64,000 bases of DNA, from assembly GCF_036850765.1 (NCBI RefSeq), contig NC_089493.1, forward strand, positions 266,588,534 to 266,652,533, given 5' to 3'. The DNA is from Saccopteryx bilineata (lineage: Eukaryota > Chordata > Mammalia > Chiroptera > Emballonuridae). The notes below the pieces were generated by a model that worked only from the letters and a program-made list of their open reading frames with translations, was not told where the DNA came from and ran no database searches. Within the stretch, counting starts at the first letter, position 1. The number at the start of each line of letters is the position of its first letter. Shown one piece after another: positions 9,731-20,170 of this stretch. The position numbers and the translations under genes are program-made.

Positions 9731-10179
9731 TCTTCTTTTTTAAAATGTTTATTTTATTGATTTTTAGAGAAAAAGGGAGAGAGAGAGAGAAAGAGAGAGA
9801 GAGAGGCCCTGGCCAGTTGGCTCAGCGGTAGAACGTCGGCCTGGCGTGCGGGGGACCCGGGTTCGATTCCCGGCCAGGGCACATAGGAGAAGTGCCCATT
9901 TGCTTCTCCAATCCCCCCTTCTTCCTCTCTGTCTCTCTCTTCCCCTCCCGCAGCCAAGGCTCCATTGGAGCAAAGATGGCCCGGGCGCTGGGGATGGCTC
10001 CTTGGTCTCTGCCCCAGGCGCTAGAGTGGCTCTGGTTGCGGCAGAGCGACGCCCTGGAGGGGCAGAGCATCGCCCCCTGGTGGGCAGAGCGTCGCCCCTG
10101 GTGGGCGTGCCGGGTGGATTTCGGTCGGGCGCATGCGGGAGTCTGTCTGACTATCTCTCCCCGTTTCCAGCTTCAGAAA

Positions 10180-10224
<45 letters not shown>

Positions 10225-10322
10225 AACATCTGTTCCTGTATGTGCCCTGATGGGGGGTCGAACTGGCAGCAAACTCTGAGCTCTGGGACGAAGCTCTAAC
10301 CAGCCGAACTATCCAGCCAGGG
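9731..10322 (-). mobile_element. SINE class C split by a class A SINE
   Basis: Outer copy bounded by exact 'ctctttctgttct' at 9718-9730 and 10323-10335. Its (GA)n tract is interrupted at 9805-10180 by a forward class A SINE. The - strand head AGCCCTGGCTGG is at 10312-10323. Confidence 0.9.
9805..10180 (+). mobile_element. SINE class A nested in a class C SINE
   Basis: Full class A structure with head GGCCCTGGCCAG and B-box GGTTCGATTCC. It landed in the GA-rich tract of the older SINE, so the target duplication is lost in gagaga repeats. Confidence 0.9.
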
Positions 10323-10335
10323 CTCTTTCTGTTCT

Positions 10336-10747
10336 GTGCCACCCCTGAGGTGTCACTAAGATGTGAAAATACAGGTCACCACCTTATCCCTCTACTTTGT
10401 GACTGGGGGCCAACCTTTAGTAAAATGCAAGAAGAATGAGTGCCAGTGGGAGCTTAGGTAGGACCCTTGGGGCTTCCCCCTGCCTCCAAACATTTTGTCA
10501 CCTGCGGCCCTAGGGGGATTTCTATTTCCCAGGCCCTGGAGGAATGCGGGGAGGTACAGCCTGTTTTGTTCGCACTGACTGCTCAAGTTCTGTCCTGACT
10601 GTGTAGGCCTTGCGGACCTTCTCTGGCAACACTGCTGGGCAGGCCGGATTCTGCAGTTGATGTCCCTAGGGACAGGACATGAAAGACAAATATCCCAGTT
10701 TTCATGCAGTGAAGTGGGAGGGAGGCAGGTAAAGGGAAGTCTCTAGT
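10336..10747. other. Unique sequence upstream of TMEM270
   Basis: No repeat or gene recognised. It contains the distal promoter region of TMEM270. Confidence 0.5.
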
Positions 10748-10770
10748 GGCAACTGGGTTGCCATGGTAAC
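10748..10770 (+). promoter_or_regulatory. RFX X-box-like cluster upstream of TMEM270
   Basis: GTTGCCATGGTAAC at 10757-10770 matches the X-box (two inverted RFX half-sites, GTTGCC and GGTAAC). A further half-site GGCAAC sits at 10748-10753, three bases before the X-box. The site is about 73 bp before the start codon and probably close to the transcription start. RFX proteins switch on ciliary and spermatogenesis genes. Binding here is inferred from sequence only. Confidence 0.6.
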
Positions 10771-10794
10771 TCAGACCCCACCCTAGGGTATCTG

Positions 10795-10802
10795 TGAGGT
10801 CA
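10795..10802 (+). promoter_or_regulatory. CRE-like or nuclear-receptor half-site
   Basis: TGAGGTCA differs by one base from a CRE and also contains AGGTCA. It lies 25 bp after the X-box and 40 bp before the ATG. Weak on its own; noted because CREM and RFX2 sites often sit together in testis promoters. Confidence 0.25.
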
Positions 10803-10842
10803 CCTTGCCTCTCTCAGTTGGAGGTGGGGTAGGAGGCCAGAC

Positions 10843-10914
10843 ATGGAGGCTGCCCCTCCCTTCAGCACCAGCCTCTTGGGGATTCTGCTGGTGGTGGTGA
10901 AGCTCTTCATGCTG
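10843..10914 (+). CDS. TMEM270: TMEM270 coding exon 1
   Basis: 24 codons from ATG to the donor CTG|GTGAGT. Encodes the N-terminus MEAAPPFSTSLLGILLVVV followed by KLFML, the start of the first membrane segment. No stop or frameshift. Confidence 0.9.
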
Positions 10915-13407
10915 GTGAGTGAGGCGGGGGCTGAGGGGCTAGGGCGATACACCTGGCCCTTCACAGCTACCTCATAGCTGCTGGACCTGGTGATCTGTCC
11001 TGAGCAGAGGAACTAAGTGCCTGCCTGCCTCCTGGGGTAATCTGACAGCTGCCTGCAGGCCCACCCCAAGCCACAGTGCTGGCATTTTCTTTGACACTTG
11101 AACCAATTGAGCCACTGGCTGCATGAGGGGAAGAGGGAGAGAAGGGGAAGGGGAGGAGGAGCAGATGGTTGCTTCTGTTTGCCCTGACTAGGAATCAAAC
11201 CCAGGACGTCCATACACTGGGCTGATGCTTTATCCACTGAACCACCAGCCAGGGCCCCATCCATGTTTTAAAGGATGCAAATGCTGACAACTGGGTCACA
11301 TCTCTAAATCACAGCTTCTCAGTGGGCTGAGTTATCAGAAGAGGGTCCCCTGCTGTGGCATAGAAAGGAGAAATTACATGGTGCAGTAGAGACAGACAAT
11401 TGGATTTGAATTTCGGCTGCTCCATTCTTTAGCTGTGTGACTTTGGGCAAATTAATCTACCTCTCTGAGCCTCTGTTTTTTCTCCAATGACTGATTTTAT
11501 AGGATCATGTGGGATATAATAGGTTGCTTTTCTCCTTGGTCTCAACATTATCAGCTGGTGTGGGGTGGGGTGCAGCTACCATTTCCTATCTTCATCCTAA
11601 TTCCTCCCCTAGCTAGACCTCTGGGTTCCCTTCCTTCCCCAGCATAGCTTCCACCCCTCAGCTCTGCTGATCCCTGCTATGGTGGGACATGCAGCCAACC
11701 CCAGATGGCTGCCTCTCACACTCTCCCTTAGGGCTCCAGATAGTCTGTGGACAGGGATTCACGGGGCTCCAATTGGTGGGCTGGTGTTATCAGGGGCTGG
11801 GGGCTTCCGGGCTCTGAGAAGGGATCATTCAGCTCCCGGACTCGAGTGAAACTGTCTCGTTTACAGACTCTTTCCCTGTCCAACTCCACTCTTCCACCCA
11901 ATGGATGGGAGACACCATATCCACTCTGTCACCCAGGACAGAAATCGGGACATCTTCTTGAGTCCCTCCTTGTCTTTCATCCCTCTCAGTAGGTCAGTCA
12001 TTAATTCTGTCACTGTCTCCCATGCCTTATATCTCTCTTCTGCTAATGACACTGCCTTTTGCTCCCAGCTGTCCTTATGACCCCAAGAAGCAAATTATGT
12101 GAGAGAAAGCCCAGATGTTTGGGAGAGGAAACTGACCTAGGTTCAAATTCTGCAGGATTAGAGGGCTGAAGGGGATGGTCACTCCTCATATCATTGTCAT
12201 TATCATCAGGTTCATCATCATCATCAGTCAAACTCCTTCAGTCTGGAGTATGATATATAATTATTCAAATCCACACAAAAGAAAATCAAATATAATGAGA
12301 CACCTTTTTGAAGGTCCCTCCTGAGAATAGAGTCCTTAGAAGTGAAGAGATAAGAATCATTATTATGTGTGGGAAAACTGAGGCCATGAGAAGAGGAGGG
12401 GCTTGCCCAAGGTGACCTTGCAGCCCCAACCCCTGAAATAGAACTCAGGAGGGTGGGATTCTTGCCCCGTGTGAGTGGCTGTAGGTGATGATTGTCTCTC
12501 TCTCCTCCCTCATCTGGTTCAGAACATGGTTCACCTCTATCATTTCCTGCTCCACAGGATCATGCTCTTCAAAAACTGGCTGACAGGGCTGGTCCAGGAG
12601 GCCCAGGGGTCCCGTGACCAGCAGGCACACCCCCTGCCCAGGCTTGTAGCCTGCCCAGTGGGCTGGGTTCTACAAGCTGGGCTATCACTGATAGAGGTCC
12701 CTATGTGGTTGGTGCTGAGGGCACCCAGGCTAGTGTGGGAGGTCATGCTGGGCTGTATCTGGGACCTGGGCCTGGACCCGAAATGGCTAGGTGCCTGGGA
12801 GCATCTGGGCCAGTCTGTGGCCACCTGGATGGACCTTCTTCTGTCATGTTTGCACAACTTGATGCTGGTGGCCTTGTTGCTGCTGCTGCTGACCTGGAGG
12901 CTGTGCTGGAAGGCCCACCGCTGCAGCCTGGACTGGCTGCACATTGAGGTGGGTGGGCAGGGTACAGGCTAGGCTGCTGAGGGCAGGCCTGGGGCACTGG
13001 GCATGGCCAGAGCTGGGCCGAGAGCAAGCAGCTGGACAATGCAGCCATGGGAGTTGGTGGTGGCCGCCTGCCCATCCTCTTGCCCCCTCCAGGCTCTGCT
13101 GGAGAACCACGTGGTGCTGGGGCTGCTGGCTCTGCTGAAGCGTCTGTACTGGTGGGTGGAGAGCACCACAGCGCTCGCCTCCTGGCACCTGGTCTATCTT
13201 GTCACTTGGACCACCTGCCTTGCCTTCCACCTGCTGCAGGCTGCCTTTGAGCACACGGCCCAGCTGGCCCAGGCCCAGGCCCAGGCCCAGGCCCAGGAGG
13301 CTGAGCCTCAGGAGGCCTCAGGGCCTTTGTCTCAGTCATCAATCCATGAATCCCTGACTCCCAAGGCTGGGCCTGTCCTGCCAGAGTGTGGAACCCCCGG
13401 AGAATAA
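10843..13407 (+). CDS. TMEM270: TMEM270, multi-pass membrane protein (three coding exons)
   Basis: Join 10843-10914, 12523-12948 and 13093-13407: 270 codons plus stop, against 265 in human. Both introns are phase 0 with GT-AG ends (GTGAGT, GTGGGT donors; TTCAG, TCCAG acceptors). I recognise the protein as TMEM270/WBSCR28 from segments such as SLLGILL, HLYHFLL, SWHLVYLVTWTTCLA and HLLQAAFEHT. Four hydrophobic segments are visible: residues about 11-24 running into exon 2, 66-89, 129-149 and 197-215. An Ala-Gln repeat follows at about 223-234, then a polar tail ending in CGTPGE. The start is the first ATG in frame (gacATGg) and aligns with the human start. The molecular function of the family is unknown; in human it maps to the Williams-Beuren interval and is, as I recall, mainly expressed in testis. 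The gene looks intact. Confidence 0.93.
11092..11257 (-). mobile_element. SINE class B, 3'-truncated, in TMEM270 intron 1
   Basis: On the - strand: head GGCCCTGGCTGG, B-box-like GGTTTGATTCC, then the class B core 'caattggttcaagtg'. Only the first part of the SINE is present. Confidence 0.8.
11375..11535 (+). repeat. MIR SINE relic in TMEM270 intron 1
   Basis: Typical MIR core in sense orientation: 'tagctgtgtgactttgggca', then 'ctctctgagcctctg'. Decayed; edges approximate. Confidence 0.8.
12335..12460 (-). repeat. MIR SINE relic in TMEM270 intron 1
   Basis: Antisense MIR phrases 'gggaaaactgaggcc' and 'cttgcccaaggtgacc' just upstream of exon 2. Confidence 0.7.
12523..12948 (+). CDS. TMEM270: TMEM270 coding exon 2
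   Basis: 142 codons between acceptor GGTTCAG and donor GAG|GTGGGT. Carries the rest of the first hydrophobic segment, a polar loop (EAQGSRDQQ), the second segment (VACPVGWVLQAGLSL) and the leucine-rich third segment (MLVALLLLLLTW). Open throughout. Confidence 0.92.
13093..13407 (+). CDS. TMEM270: TMEM270 coding exon 3
   Basis: 104 codons plus TAA, from acceptor CCCTCCAG. Encodes the last hydrophobic segment and the C-terminal tail. A short perfect repeat of about five GCCCAG units (13267-13297) gives Ala-Gln repeats that the remembered human protein lacks; such a repeat can vary in length between individuals. Confidence 0.92.
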   Translation, partial: ALLENHVVLGLLALLKRLYWWVESTTALASWHLVYLVTWTTCLAFHLLQAAFEHTAQLAQAQAQAQAQEAEPQEASGPLSQSSIHESLTPKAGPVLPECGTPGE

Positions 13408-13408
13408 A
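13403..13408 (+). terminator. Poly(A) signal overlapping the TMEM270 stop codon
   Basis: AATAAA at 13403-13408 contains the TAA stop (13405-13407). If used, cleavage would fall 10-30 bases on, giving a 3' UTR of only a few tens of bases. A TG-rich stretch follows at about 13470-13550, rather far for a downstream element. No other AATAAA occurs nearby before the repeats. Confidence 0.65.
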
Positions 13409-13609
13409 TATATCCCCATCTGCCTCTCCTGGTCTGGCCTGGCCTAGAGACTCACTCTTTATTCTTCTTTTCTATGTGCTGGAGGGATGTGCATGCCCAT
13501 GTGAATGCATGTGTGTATGCATGTATGTGAGTATATGTATGTGCGTGCATTTGTGCTCTAGGGCTGCCTCTGGAAGGAAATCACAATCTTTGAGCATATA
13601 ATACTTGCC

Positions 13610-14145
13610 AGATAACCACCTCAGACACTTTACACACAGAATTTTGTTTAAATCTCATAGCAACATGAGCATCAGATTTTTATTATTTTATTTTTTTTTA
13701 TTTTTTATTTTTCTGAAGCTGGAAACGGGGAGAGACAGACAGACTCCCGCATGCGCCCGACCGGGATCCACCTGGCACGCCCACCAGGGGGCGATGCTCT
13801 GCCCCTCTGGGGCAGAGGCCTGGGGCAGAGGCCAAGGAGCCATCCCCAGCGCCCGGGCCATCTTTGCTCCAGTGGAGCCTTGGCTGCGGGAGGGGAAGAG
13901 AGAGACAGAGAAGAAGGAGGGGGGGATGGAGAAGCAAATGGGCTCTTCTCCTATGTGCCCTGGCCGGGAATCGAACCTGGGTCCCCTGCACGCCAGGCCG
14001 ACGCTCTACCGCTGAGCCAACCGGGCAGGGCCAGCATCAGATTTGATTAGCTCAATTTTCCAGATAAGAAAATTGAGCCTCAGATGGTTGAACAATCCCA
14101 AGGTCTCAGAGTAAATCAGGGGAAAAGCTAACACTGGACCCTAGA
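13610..14145 (-). repeat. MIR SINE relic, split by a class A SINE
   Basis: Antisense MIR phrases at 13610-13679 ('aatctcatagcaacatgag') resume after the SINE as 'cagataagaaaattgagcctcag' and 'ccaaggtctcagagtaaatc'. Confidence 0.7.
13680..14032 (-). mobile_element. SINE class A
   Basis: Target duplication 'agcatcagattt' at 13668-13679 and 14033-14044. Full structure on the - strand. The core lacks one of the two usual 'gcagagc' repeats, so it is slightly short. Confidence 0.93.
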
Positions 14146-14374
14146 TTTTTTGTTTCCCAGAACCCCTAACTTTCTCTAGTCCCTTATTCCTGGCTGTCAG
14201 GATCGTTGGTGTCCAGTGCTTTAGAGGAGATGGGTAGTTAGAGACTATGGCCTTTGGGGGGTGCCAGGGCCTCACATTTCAGAGATTTAGAAAATTCTCT
14301 TGAGAAGTATTATAGTTATTCCTGAACTAGTCTGTAGTTAGCCCATCCAGTCATTTACATACTTAGCCACTCAC

Positions 14375-14710
14375 TTTCCCATCCATCCATCCATCCATCC
14401 ATCCATCCATCCATCCATCCATCCATCCACATGTCCACTTACTTCTCCATTCATCCATCTACCCTTAGTTTGTTTATCCACCTACCTACTCCTTTATTTG
14501 CCTGCTCACCCACATACCTATCCACAAATTCATCCATTCATTCATGCTTACATGCATGCATTCATCCCTTTATCCCTCCCTCCATTCTTCCCTCCCTCCC
14601 TCCATTCATCCATTCATCCATTCATCCATTCATCAATCCATCCACCCATCCTTCAGCTTGTCTACACATTCACACACTATCCCACAAATCCAGCCACAGA
14701 TCTATCCATC
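14375..14710. repeat. Simple repeat (ATCC)n and related CATCCATT array
   Basis: About eleven near-perfect ATCC units at 14379-14427, then a decaying pyrimidine-rich array with (TTCATCCA) units to about 14645. The Ser/Pro/His-rich open frames here are repeat artefacts. Confidence 0.9.
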
Positions 14711-15553
14711 CTCTCTTGGAAAAGGGAAACATCCAATATCTTAACACTCACCCCTAGCTGACCAGTGAGTGGCTAGAGGTTCTCCTAGACACTGCCTTTA
14801 GGTGAGTGATTCTGTGGTGCTGGTGGGGGGGAGGGATGGTTTCTTGGGAGTTAGCAATCACCTTCTACTTGGGAGTGGCCAAGCCTGAAGGTGGTATGAG
14901 TGTGGGAAGTTGTTCTAAAGAGCTCTCCCCTGCTTTCCCCTTCTCCTTTCTGGTTCCCAGGGAAGTTAGGGCCGGATTCCTGCCCTGCCTCCCACAGGGA
15001 CCTGTAGATGGCCCAGGGTGGATGTGGGGTGAACTTCCAGGCCCTTCCTACAAGTCTGAGGAGCAGACCCACCCTGCCCCTGAGGGGAGACTTGTGAAGG
15101 GCTCCCATATGGCCAACGAGGCAAAACACCTGCTGGGGAGGTTCCTACAAGGCTGTGGTGAAAGAGCAGCCAGTGCTGGGATTCCAGAACACAGACCCAG
15201 CTTACAGGGAAAGCTTAGTGCCACAGTGTGGGGCTGGGGGAATGGGAAGGAAGCCTTGAGCAGCACATGGAACTGGATGGCCCTTGAACTACCAGGGACC
15301 AGGCTGGGGCCTGATAAGGCTGGGGCCTGCAGGGCCTGGGAAGGGATGGAGGGAAGGGAGGACAATGGGGGGGGGGGGCAGGTGGAGAAGGTCCTCAAAG
15401 GGGAGAGGTAGGGGGGTGGCAAGAGCCTGTGCTTGGGGAGAGGGGACAGGAGCTAGGCTGGAGCCAGGATGGAGCTGGGGGATGGGCTGGAGGCCAGGAC
15501 CAGTGGGGAGGTTCTGGGCCATGGGGCTAGAGGCCATGTGATGCTGGTATCTT
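14711..15553. other. G-rich unique intergenic sequence
   Basis: No gene seen. The frame at 14806-15411 is a base-composition artefact of purine-rich DNA. A G10-class run sits at 15367-15377. Confidence 0.5.
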
Positions 15554-15570
15554 TTCCTTCTACTAAATTT

Positions 15571-15975
15571 TTGTTGTTGTTGTTGTTTTTTTTTTTTAAT
15601 TTTGAAGCTGGAAATGGGGAGAGACAGTCAGATAGACTCCCGCATGCGCCCGACCGGGATCCACCCAGCACGCCCACCAGGGGCAATGCTCTGCCCACCA
15701 GGGGGCGATGCTCTGCCCCTCCGGGGCGTCGCTCTGCCGCGACCAGAGCCACTCTAGCGCCTGGGGCAGAGGCCAAGGAGCCATTCCCAGTGCCCAGGCC
15801 ATCTTTGCTCCAATGGAGCCTTGGCTGAGGGATGGGAAGAGAGAGACAGAGAGGAAGGAAGGGAGGAGGTGGAGAAGCAAATGGGTGCTTCTCCTATGTG
15901 CCCTGGCCGGGAATTGAACCTGGGTCCCCCACACACCAGGCCGATGCTCTACCGCTGAGCCAACCGGCCAGGGCC
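15571..15975 (-). mobile_element. SINE class A
   Basis: Exact 17-bp duplication 'ttccttctactaaattt' at 15554-15570 and 15976-15992. Full-length. Confidence 0.95.
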
Positions 15976-15992
15976 TTCCTTCTACTAAATTT

Positions 15993-16706
15993 AAAAAAAA
16001 AGTATCAAAAATATAAAGATGTTCAGATAAAAATGGTCCCTTCTCCTCTGGCTCTAAACTTGAGAGAAACAGGGTCACCTTGGTCCTGCCCATCTTTCCA
16101 GTCATGATTCTTTGCATACATGCAAGCCCACATGCCTGCTCATAGAATATACCTGTACCAACCTGGTGCCAATGCACAGCTTAGCATACTATGCACATCT
16201 TCAGGCGAATTGCTTTTTTGCATTTGACCACATACCACCCACTCATTTCCAAGTCAATCTACATGGATACCTTGACCTTTGTAATGGCTGCATTGAAGCC
16301 TTCAGGTCAGCCTCCCATTCTTCTTCTTCCCACAGGGTAGCTAGCTCTGAAGCACGGGTAGCACGGGAGGGGTGGGCCTCAGGAACTGTCTGGGAGGAGA
16401 CGGAGGGGCACAGGCTGGGAGGTTGCACCTTGCCCTGGGAGCTCCTCTCTGACATACTTTATGCTCTCACTGCTCCTGCCACATCTCTGGGATCCTGGGG
16501 CTGAGATCTCCCTTTGCTGGAGTGAGCTTGGGCAGAAGGGACCAGGGCTGGGTGGGTGCTGGGGTCAAAGAGGTTATCGGCCCAGGATGCCAGAGGGAGC
16601 GGGCTTAGCCTGGGCCCTGGACCTGGGGCATGGGGTGGAGCCAGGAGACCAGCTGGGGTTCAGGACTCTACTCCTGAGCATGGCCACCTGCTCCACCTGT
16701 CCCCTC
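15993..16706. other. Unique intergenic sequence
   Basis: No recognisable gene or repeat. Confidence 0.45.
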
Positions 16707-16722
16707 AAGAAGTTTGCTCTCA

Positions 16723-17105
16723 GCCCTGGCTGGTTGGCTCAGTGGTAGAGCATTGGCCCGGCGTGCAGGAGTCCTGGGTTTGATTCCTGGCCAGGGCACA
16801 CAGGAGAAGTGCCCATCTGCTTCTCCACCCCTCCATCCTCTCCCTTCTTTCTATCTCTCTCTTCCCCTCCCGCACCCAAACTCCATTGGAGCAAAGTTGG
16901 CCCGGGCGCTGAGGATGGCTCCATGGCCTCTGCCTCAGGCGCTAGAATGGCTCTGGTCACAACAGAGCGATGCCCCAGATGGGCAAAGCATCGCCCCCTG
17001 GTGGGCGTGCCGGGTGGATCCTGGTCGGGCGCATGCGGGAGTCTGTCTGACTGCCTCCCCGTTTCCAACTTCAGAAAAATACAAAAAAAAGAAAAAAAAA
17101 AAAGA
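16723..17105 (+). mobile_element. SINE class A
   Basis: Exact 16-bp duplication 'aagaagtttgctctca' at 16707-16722 and 17106-17121. Full-length with A-rich tail. Confidence 0.95.
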
Positions 17106-17121
17106 AAGAAGTTTGCTCTCA

Positions 17122-20100
17122 AATCATCGGCTGCTGGTGGCGATGAGACTGCACCCTGTAAAGGCCTAGTTCCCATCTTTCACAGTGGGCTTGCCTAGGG
17201 GACACTTTAGGGTGGTCATGCCCAGGGCTAAGTGCTTACTTACTAGATACAATGGTGACAGAAGACTTCAAAGGCTTGAAGGCATAGTAGAGCTGGGAAT
17301 AGATAGAGAGCCATGTCTTCATGGGGGGTGGCTGGGAAAGCTTCCTGAAGGAGGGGGCATTGAACTAGGCCTGCAAGAGAGGCTTTTACTGCTGCCAGAG
17401 GGAAGGGCTCTGGGTGCTGACCCCAGCTCTGCTCCAGGCTGTGTGAGCTTTGTCAGGTTCCTACCCCCGTGGGCTTTGGCTTCCCAGCTGCTGTTGCTGA
17501 TCCGGGTCCTAGGCAGGGCCCCAGGCTGACACCTGAGGCTGCCTGGGGAAGGTACAGGCTGGGGAACTGGGAAAGCACTGAGCAGCAGAGGCTAGTGAGG
17601 ACACGCCCTTCCCACCCTGAGCCCGAGGAGGCCGGAAGAGAAGGTGTGGGCTGGGGGCCGATGCTTGGGCTCCAGGGCTCTGGCCTGTCTCTCTTTGTGA
17701 CCTTAGATGAGGCTCTGCTGACTCTGGCCCTCAGTTTCCATGTCTGTGCAATGTGGGGTGACTGGTGATCCCTGATGTGACAATTAGCATTTGAGAGACC
17801 AGAATGTCCTGAACGCCCCAGCTGGCAGGTGACCTGGGGCTGGAAAGGAGCCAGACCTGCACATGTGGATCTGTGGGACAGGCCCTTACAGGAGTTGAGA
17901 TCTGGTTCCATGAAACATACGCTTCCAGGCCCTAATGCAAGTCCTTGTAGGCCTCCCAAGGACCCTGGTGTTCTGGGGCGAGGGCTGGGAGAAGGGCGAG
18001 AATCTGCCCTTGGCTGCCCCTTGCACACAGTGCGCAGATCAGAGGCCTTGGGACCAGAAAACCTCAGGGCTTGAATGCTGGACCTGCAGCCCCCTGTCTC
18101 TGGGACATTGAGCTAGTTCTATACCCTGTGAACATCAGTTTCCTCACCTGTGAACAGGCACAATCATAGCACCTGGGGCCTCACCGGGCTGTTGCCAGGT
18201 CTGTGTGTGAGCAGTACCTGCTCCAGGCCTGGGGCGGGAGGTGCTGGGAACCCCAGCTCCCTTTCCTGGGCCTGCCACCTCCCCAGGGGCTACTAAGACC
18301 CCCTTCTGGAGGTCAAGGGTGAGGGCAGTCAATCTGCTTGTCTCGGGCCTTTGAGTGTGGAGGGGCCTGGGACTGCTGGGGGGCGGTGGGGGGGACAAGG
18401 GCAGGGTGGGGGGAACTGGCTGAAGGGCTGGCCAGCAGCTCCACGCAATCTGTCTGCTATGCAGTCCCGGGCCTGGCCTGTATTTATTTATGCTGAGCGT
18501 GTATTTATATCAGCCCCTTTCTCATTATTAGGGCAGGAAATGGCTGGAATTGTTACATACCTGGCGGCCCAGGGGTCCCGCTGGGCCAAGACACACAGGG
18601 CCCTGGCTGCCCTTCGATGATTGCTAGGGGCCCCCTCTTCAGTCCCAGGCCTAAGTCCCTGGCCTCTCACTGACCCCCACGTGCACTGAGTCCCCTCTAG
18701 TTTTTTGAGCTCCTGTTCGTCTCTTGAGCCCACAGCCCTGAGAGTGGGGCTCCCTTCCAGTCGCCTCCCTCTCTCCCAACTCCTGACCCCATCCCAACCC
18801 CAGGAGAGACAGCAGTGTTGGGGGCTGTCACTCTGCAGCTTGCAGGAGGGGCGGCTGGGCAAACCCCAGGCAGGGTAGCGGGAGCTTGGAGCTGAGAAAT
18901 CAGAGTCCCCTGACTTGGGGATCGGATCCCGGAGCCCTGGGATGGGGCTCTGGGCAGGAGTGAAAGTGAGGGGACATGAGAGGGCCCTTCTGAAGCTTAG
19001 GGGTTGTCCTTGGGGCTCTGTTCCCCAGCAAGCTGAGCTTCATGTAGGCTTGGACAGAACCTGACGCTTCCTCCTCATGGGACCCCAGTCCACGGAGATG
19101 GTCTCTGTGTTTACCACCCAACAGGAGCCTCACAGGGTTGGGACTCATCCCTGTCTTGCCTTCCTGGCCATCATAGCTAGATGAGGCTTCTTTGCTCGGG
19201 GCCCAGCAGCCCCCTCTCCAGCCCTTACGCTGCACTCAGAACCCAGCCAGCATCTCTCTCCAGGCCCCAGCTCTTGGGCCTGGGCCCCAGGTGGGGCTGC
19301 CAGAGCTGAAAGGCGCGGCCCCCTCCCCAGAGCGCTCGCCTGACATAACCTATTAGTGCTTCTCGCCTCAGCCGGCGCCCCAGCCAGCCTCCCCGCCCCA
19401 GCCAGACTGCGCTGGTCCTGCTGTCCCTCTCGGCTGCTCTGCCAGGACAGGGTTAGAAAGAGGCTCTGGGATGCCCAGCCACCCCAGGAAGTAGCTCTGC
19501 CTGTTCACCCCTGCCTTCAGTTGGGGTCCAGGGGCTGCGATCCATCCTCTTTTAGGCTGGCCTCCTGGCAGCTTCCTTGTGGTCACACAGGCCTGACCTC
19601 CAACCTCTGCCCACTGCAGTCACCATACCCTCCTGGCTCAGAGTCCAGAGCTGGGGCCACTGTACAGACATGGGGGCGGAAGCCTAGAGGACAAGGGGAG
19701 TTGCCTTTGCCCTCATTCCTGACCTCTCAGGGCTGGTGGAAGGGGGTGGGGAGGAGGCAGAGGGTGGTGACATTGAGGAGGGGGCTGCTGGGAGATTTCC
19801 AGTTCTCTGGGCTGGAGTCCTCCTGGGTGGTAGGAGGGGCTGCTGTAGGCTCAGGGCTCTGCCAGAGCTAATGCGGGGGTCTCTGGGCTTCTCTTATCTG
19901 TCCCACCATATGTGCTCTATGGGGACAGATGGGCCAGGCCCCAGGGAGGGCACCCCCTCTGGGTTCCCTTAGGAATGCTTTACCTAGATACCATGTTGGC
20001 CCACCAGCTGGCAGAGCCCTCAGACCAAGCATAAGCTGAGGAGAGGTCCCTAGTTGCCCAGCCAGGTGGCCTTAGACCAGCTGCCTCCTCCAGGAACTGC

Positions 20101-20170
20101 CCATCTATGAGATGGGGACACCTCATCCCACACAGGAGCTGCGGAGACCCAGTGTGGCAGGTAAGGGTGC
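17122..20170. other. GC-rich, repeat-poor intergenic block
   Basis: About 3 kb almost free of young repeats. Short MIR-like phrases occur at about 17690-17770 and 18090-18195 (cagtttcctcacctgtgaaca). Contains a G-quadruplex motif (18378-18413) and an AT-rich island (18475-18560) noted separately. No exon recognised. Confidence 0.5.
18378..18413 (+). other. G-quadruplex-forming motif
   Basis: Five G-runs of 6, 7, 3, 3 and 6 guanines separated by loops of 1-4 bases. This fits the standard four-tract rule with room to spare. Formation in cells is not shown. Confidence 0.6.

Noticed and set aside
1..10700. Search for METTL27 or claudin exons upstream
   Set aside because: No methyltransferase or claudin motif seen in any frame; repeats fill much of the interval.
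12540..12944. Antisense frames opposite TMEM270 exon 2
   Set aside because: Shadows of the real coding exon; no independent evidence.
14375..14710. Regular short repeats that could suggest a CRISPR-like or minisatellite gene array
   Set aside because: Simple (ATCC)n microsatellite with decay; no unique spacers.
14806..15411. 201-codon open frame on the + strand
   Set aside because: Gly/Glu-rich translation of a purine-rich strand; no homology and no start context or splice signals that link it to other exons.
15596..16177. 193-codon - strand frame, and similar long frames at 7586-8086, 9846-10250 and 16714-17169
   Set aside because: All lie in class A SINEs; the same peptide phrases recur in every copy because the SINE is GC-rich and low in stops.
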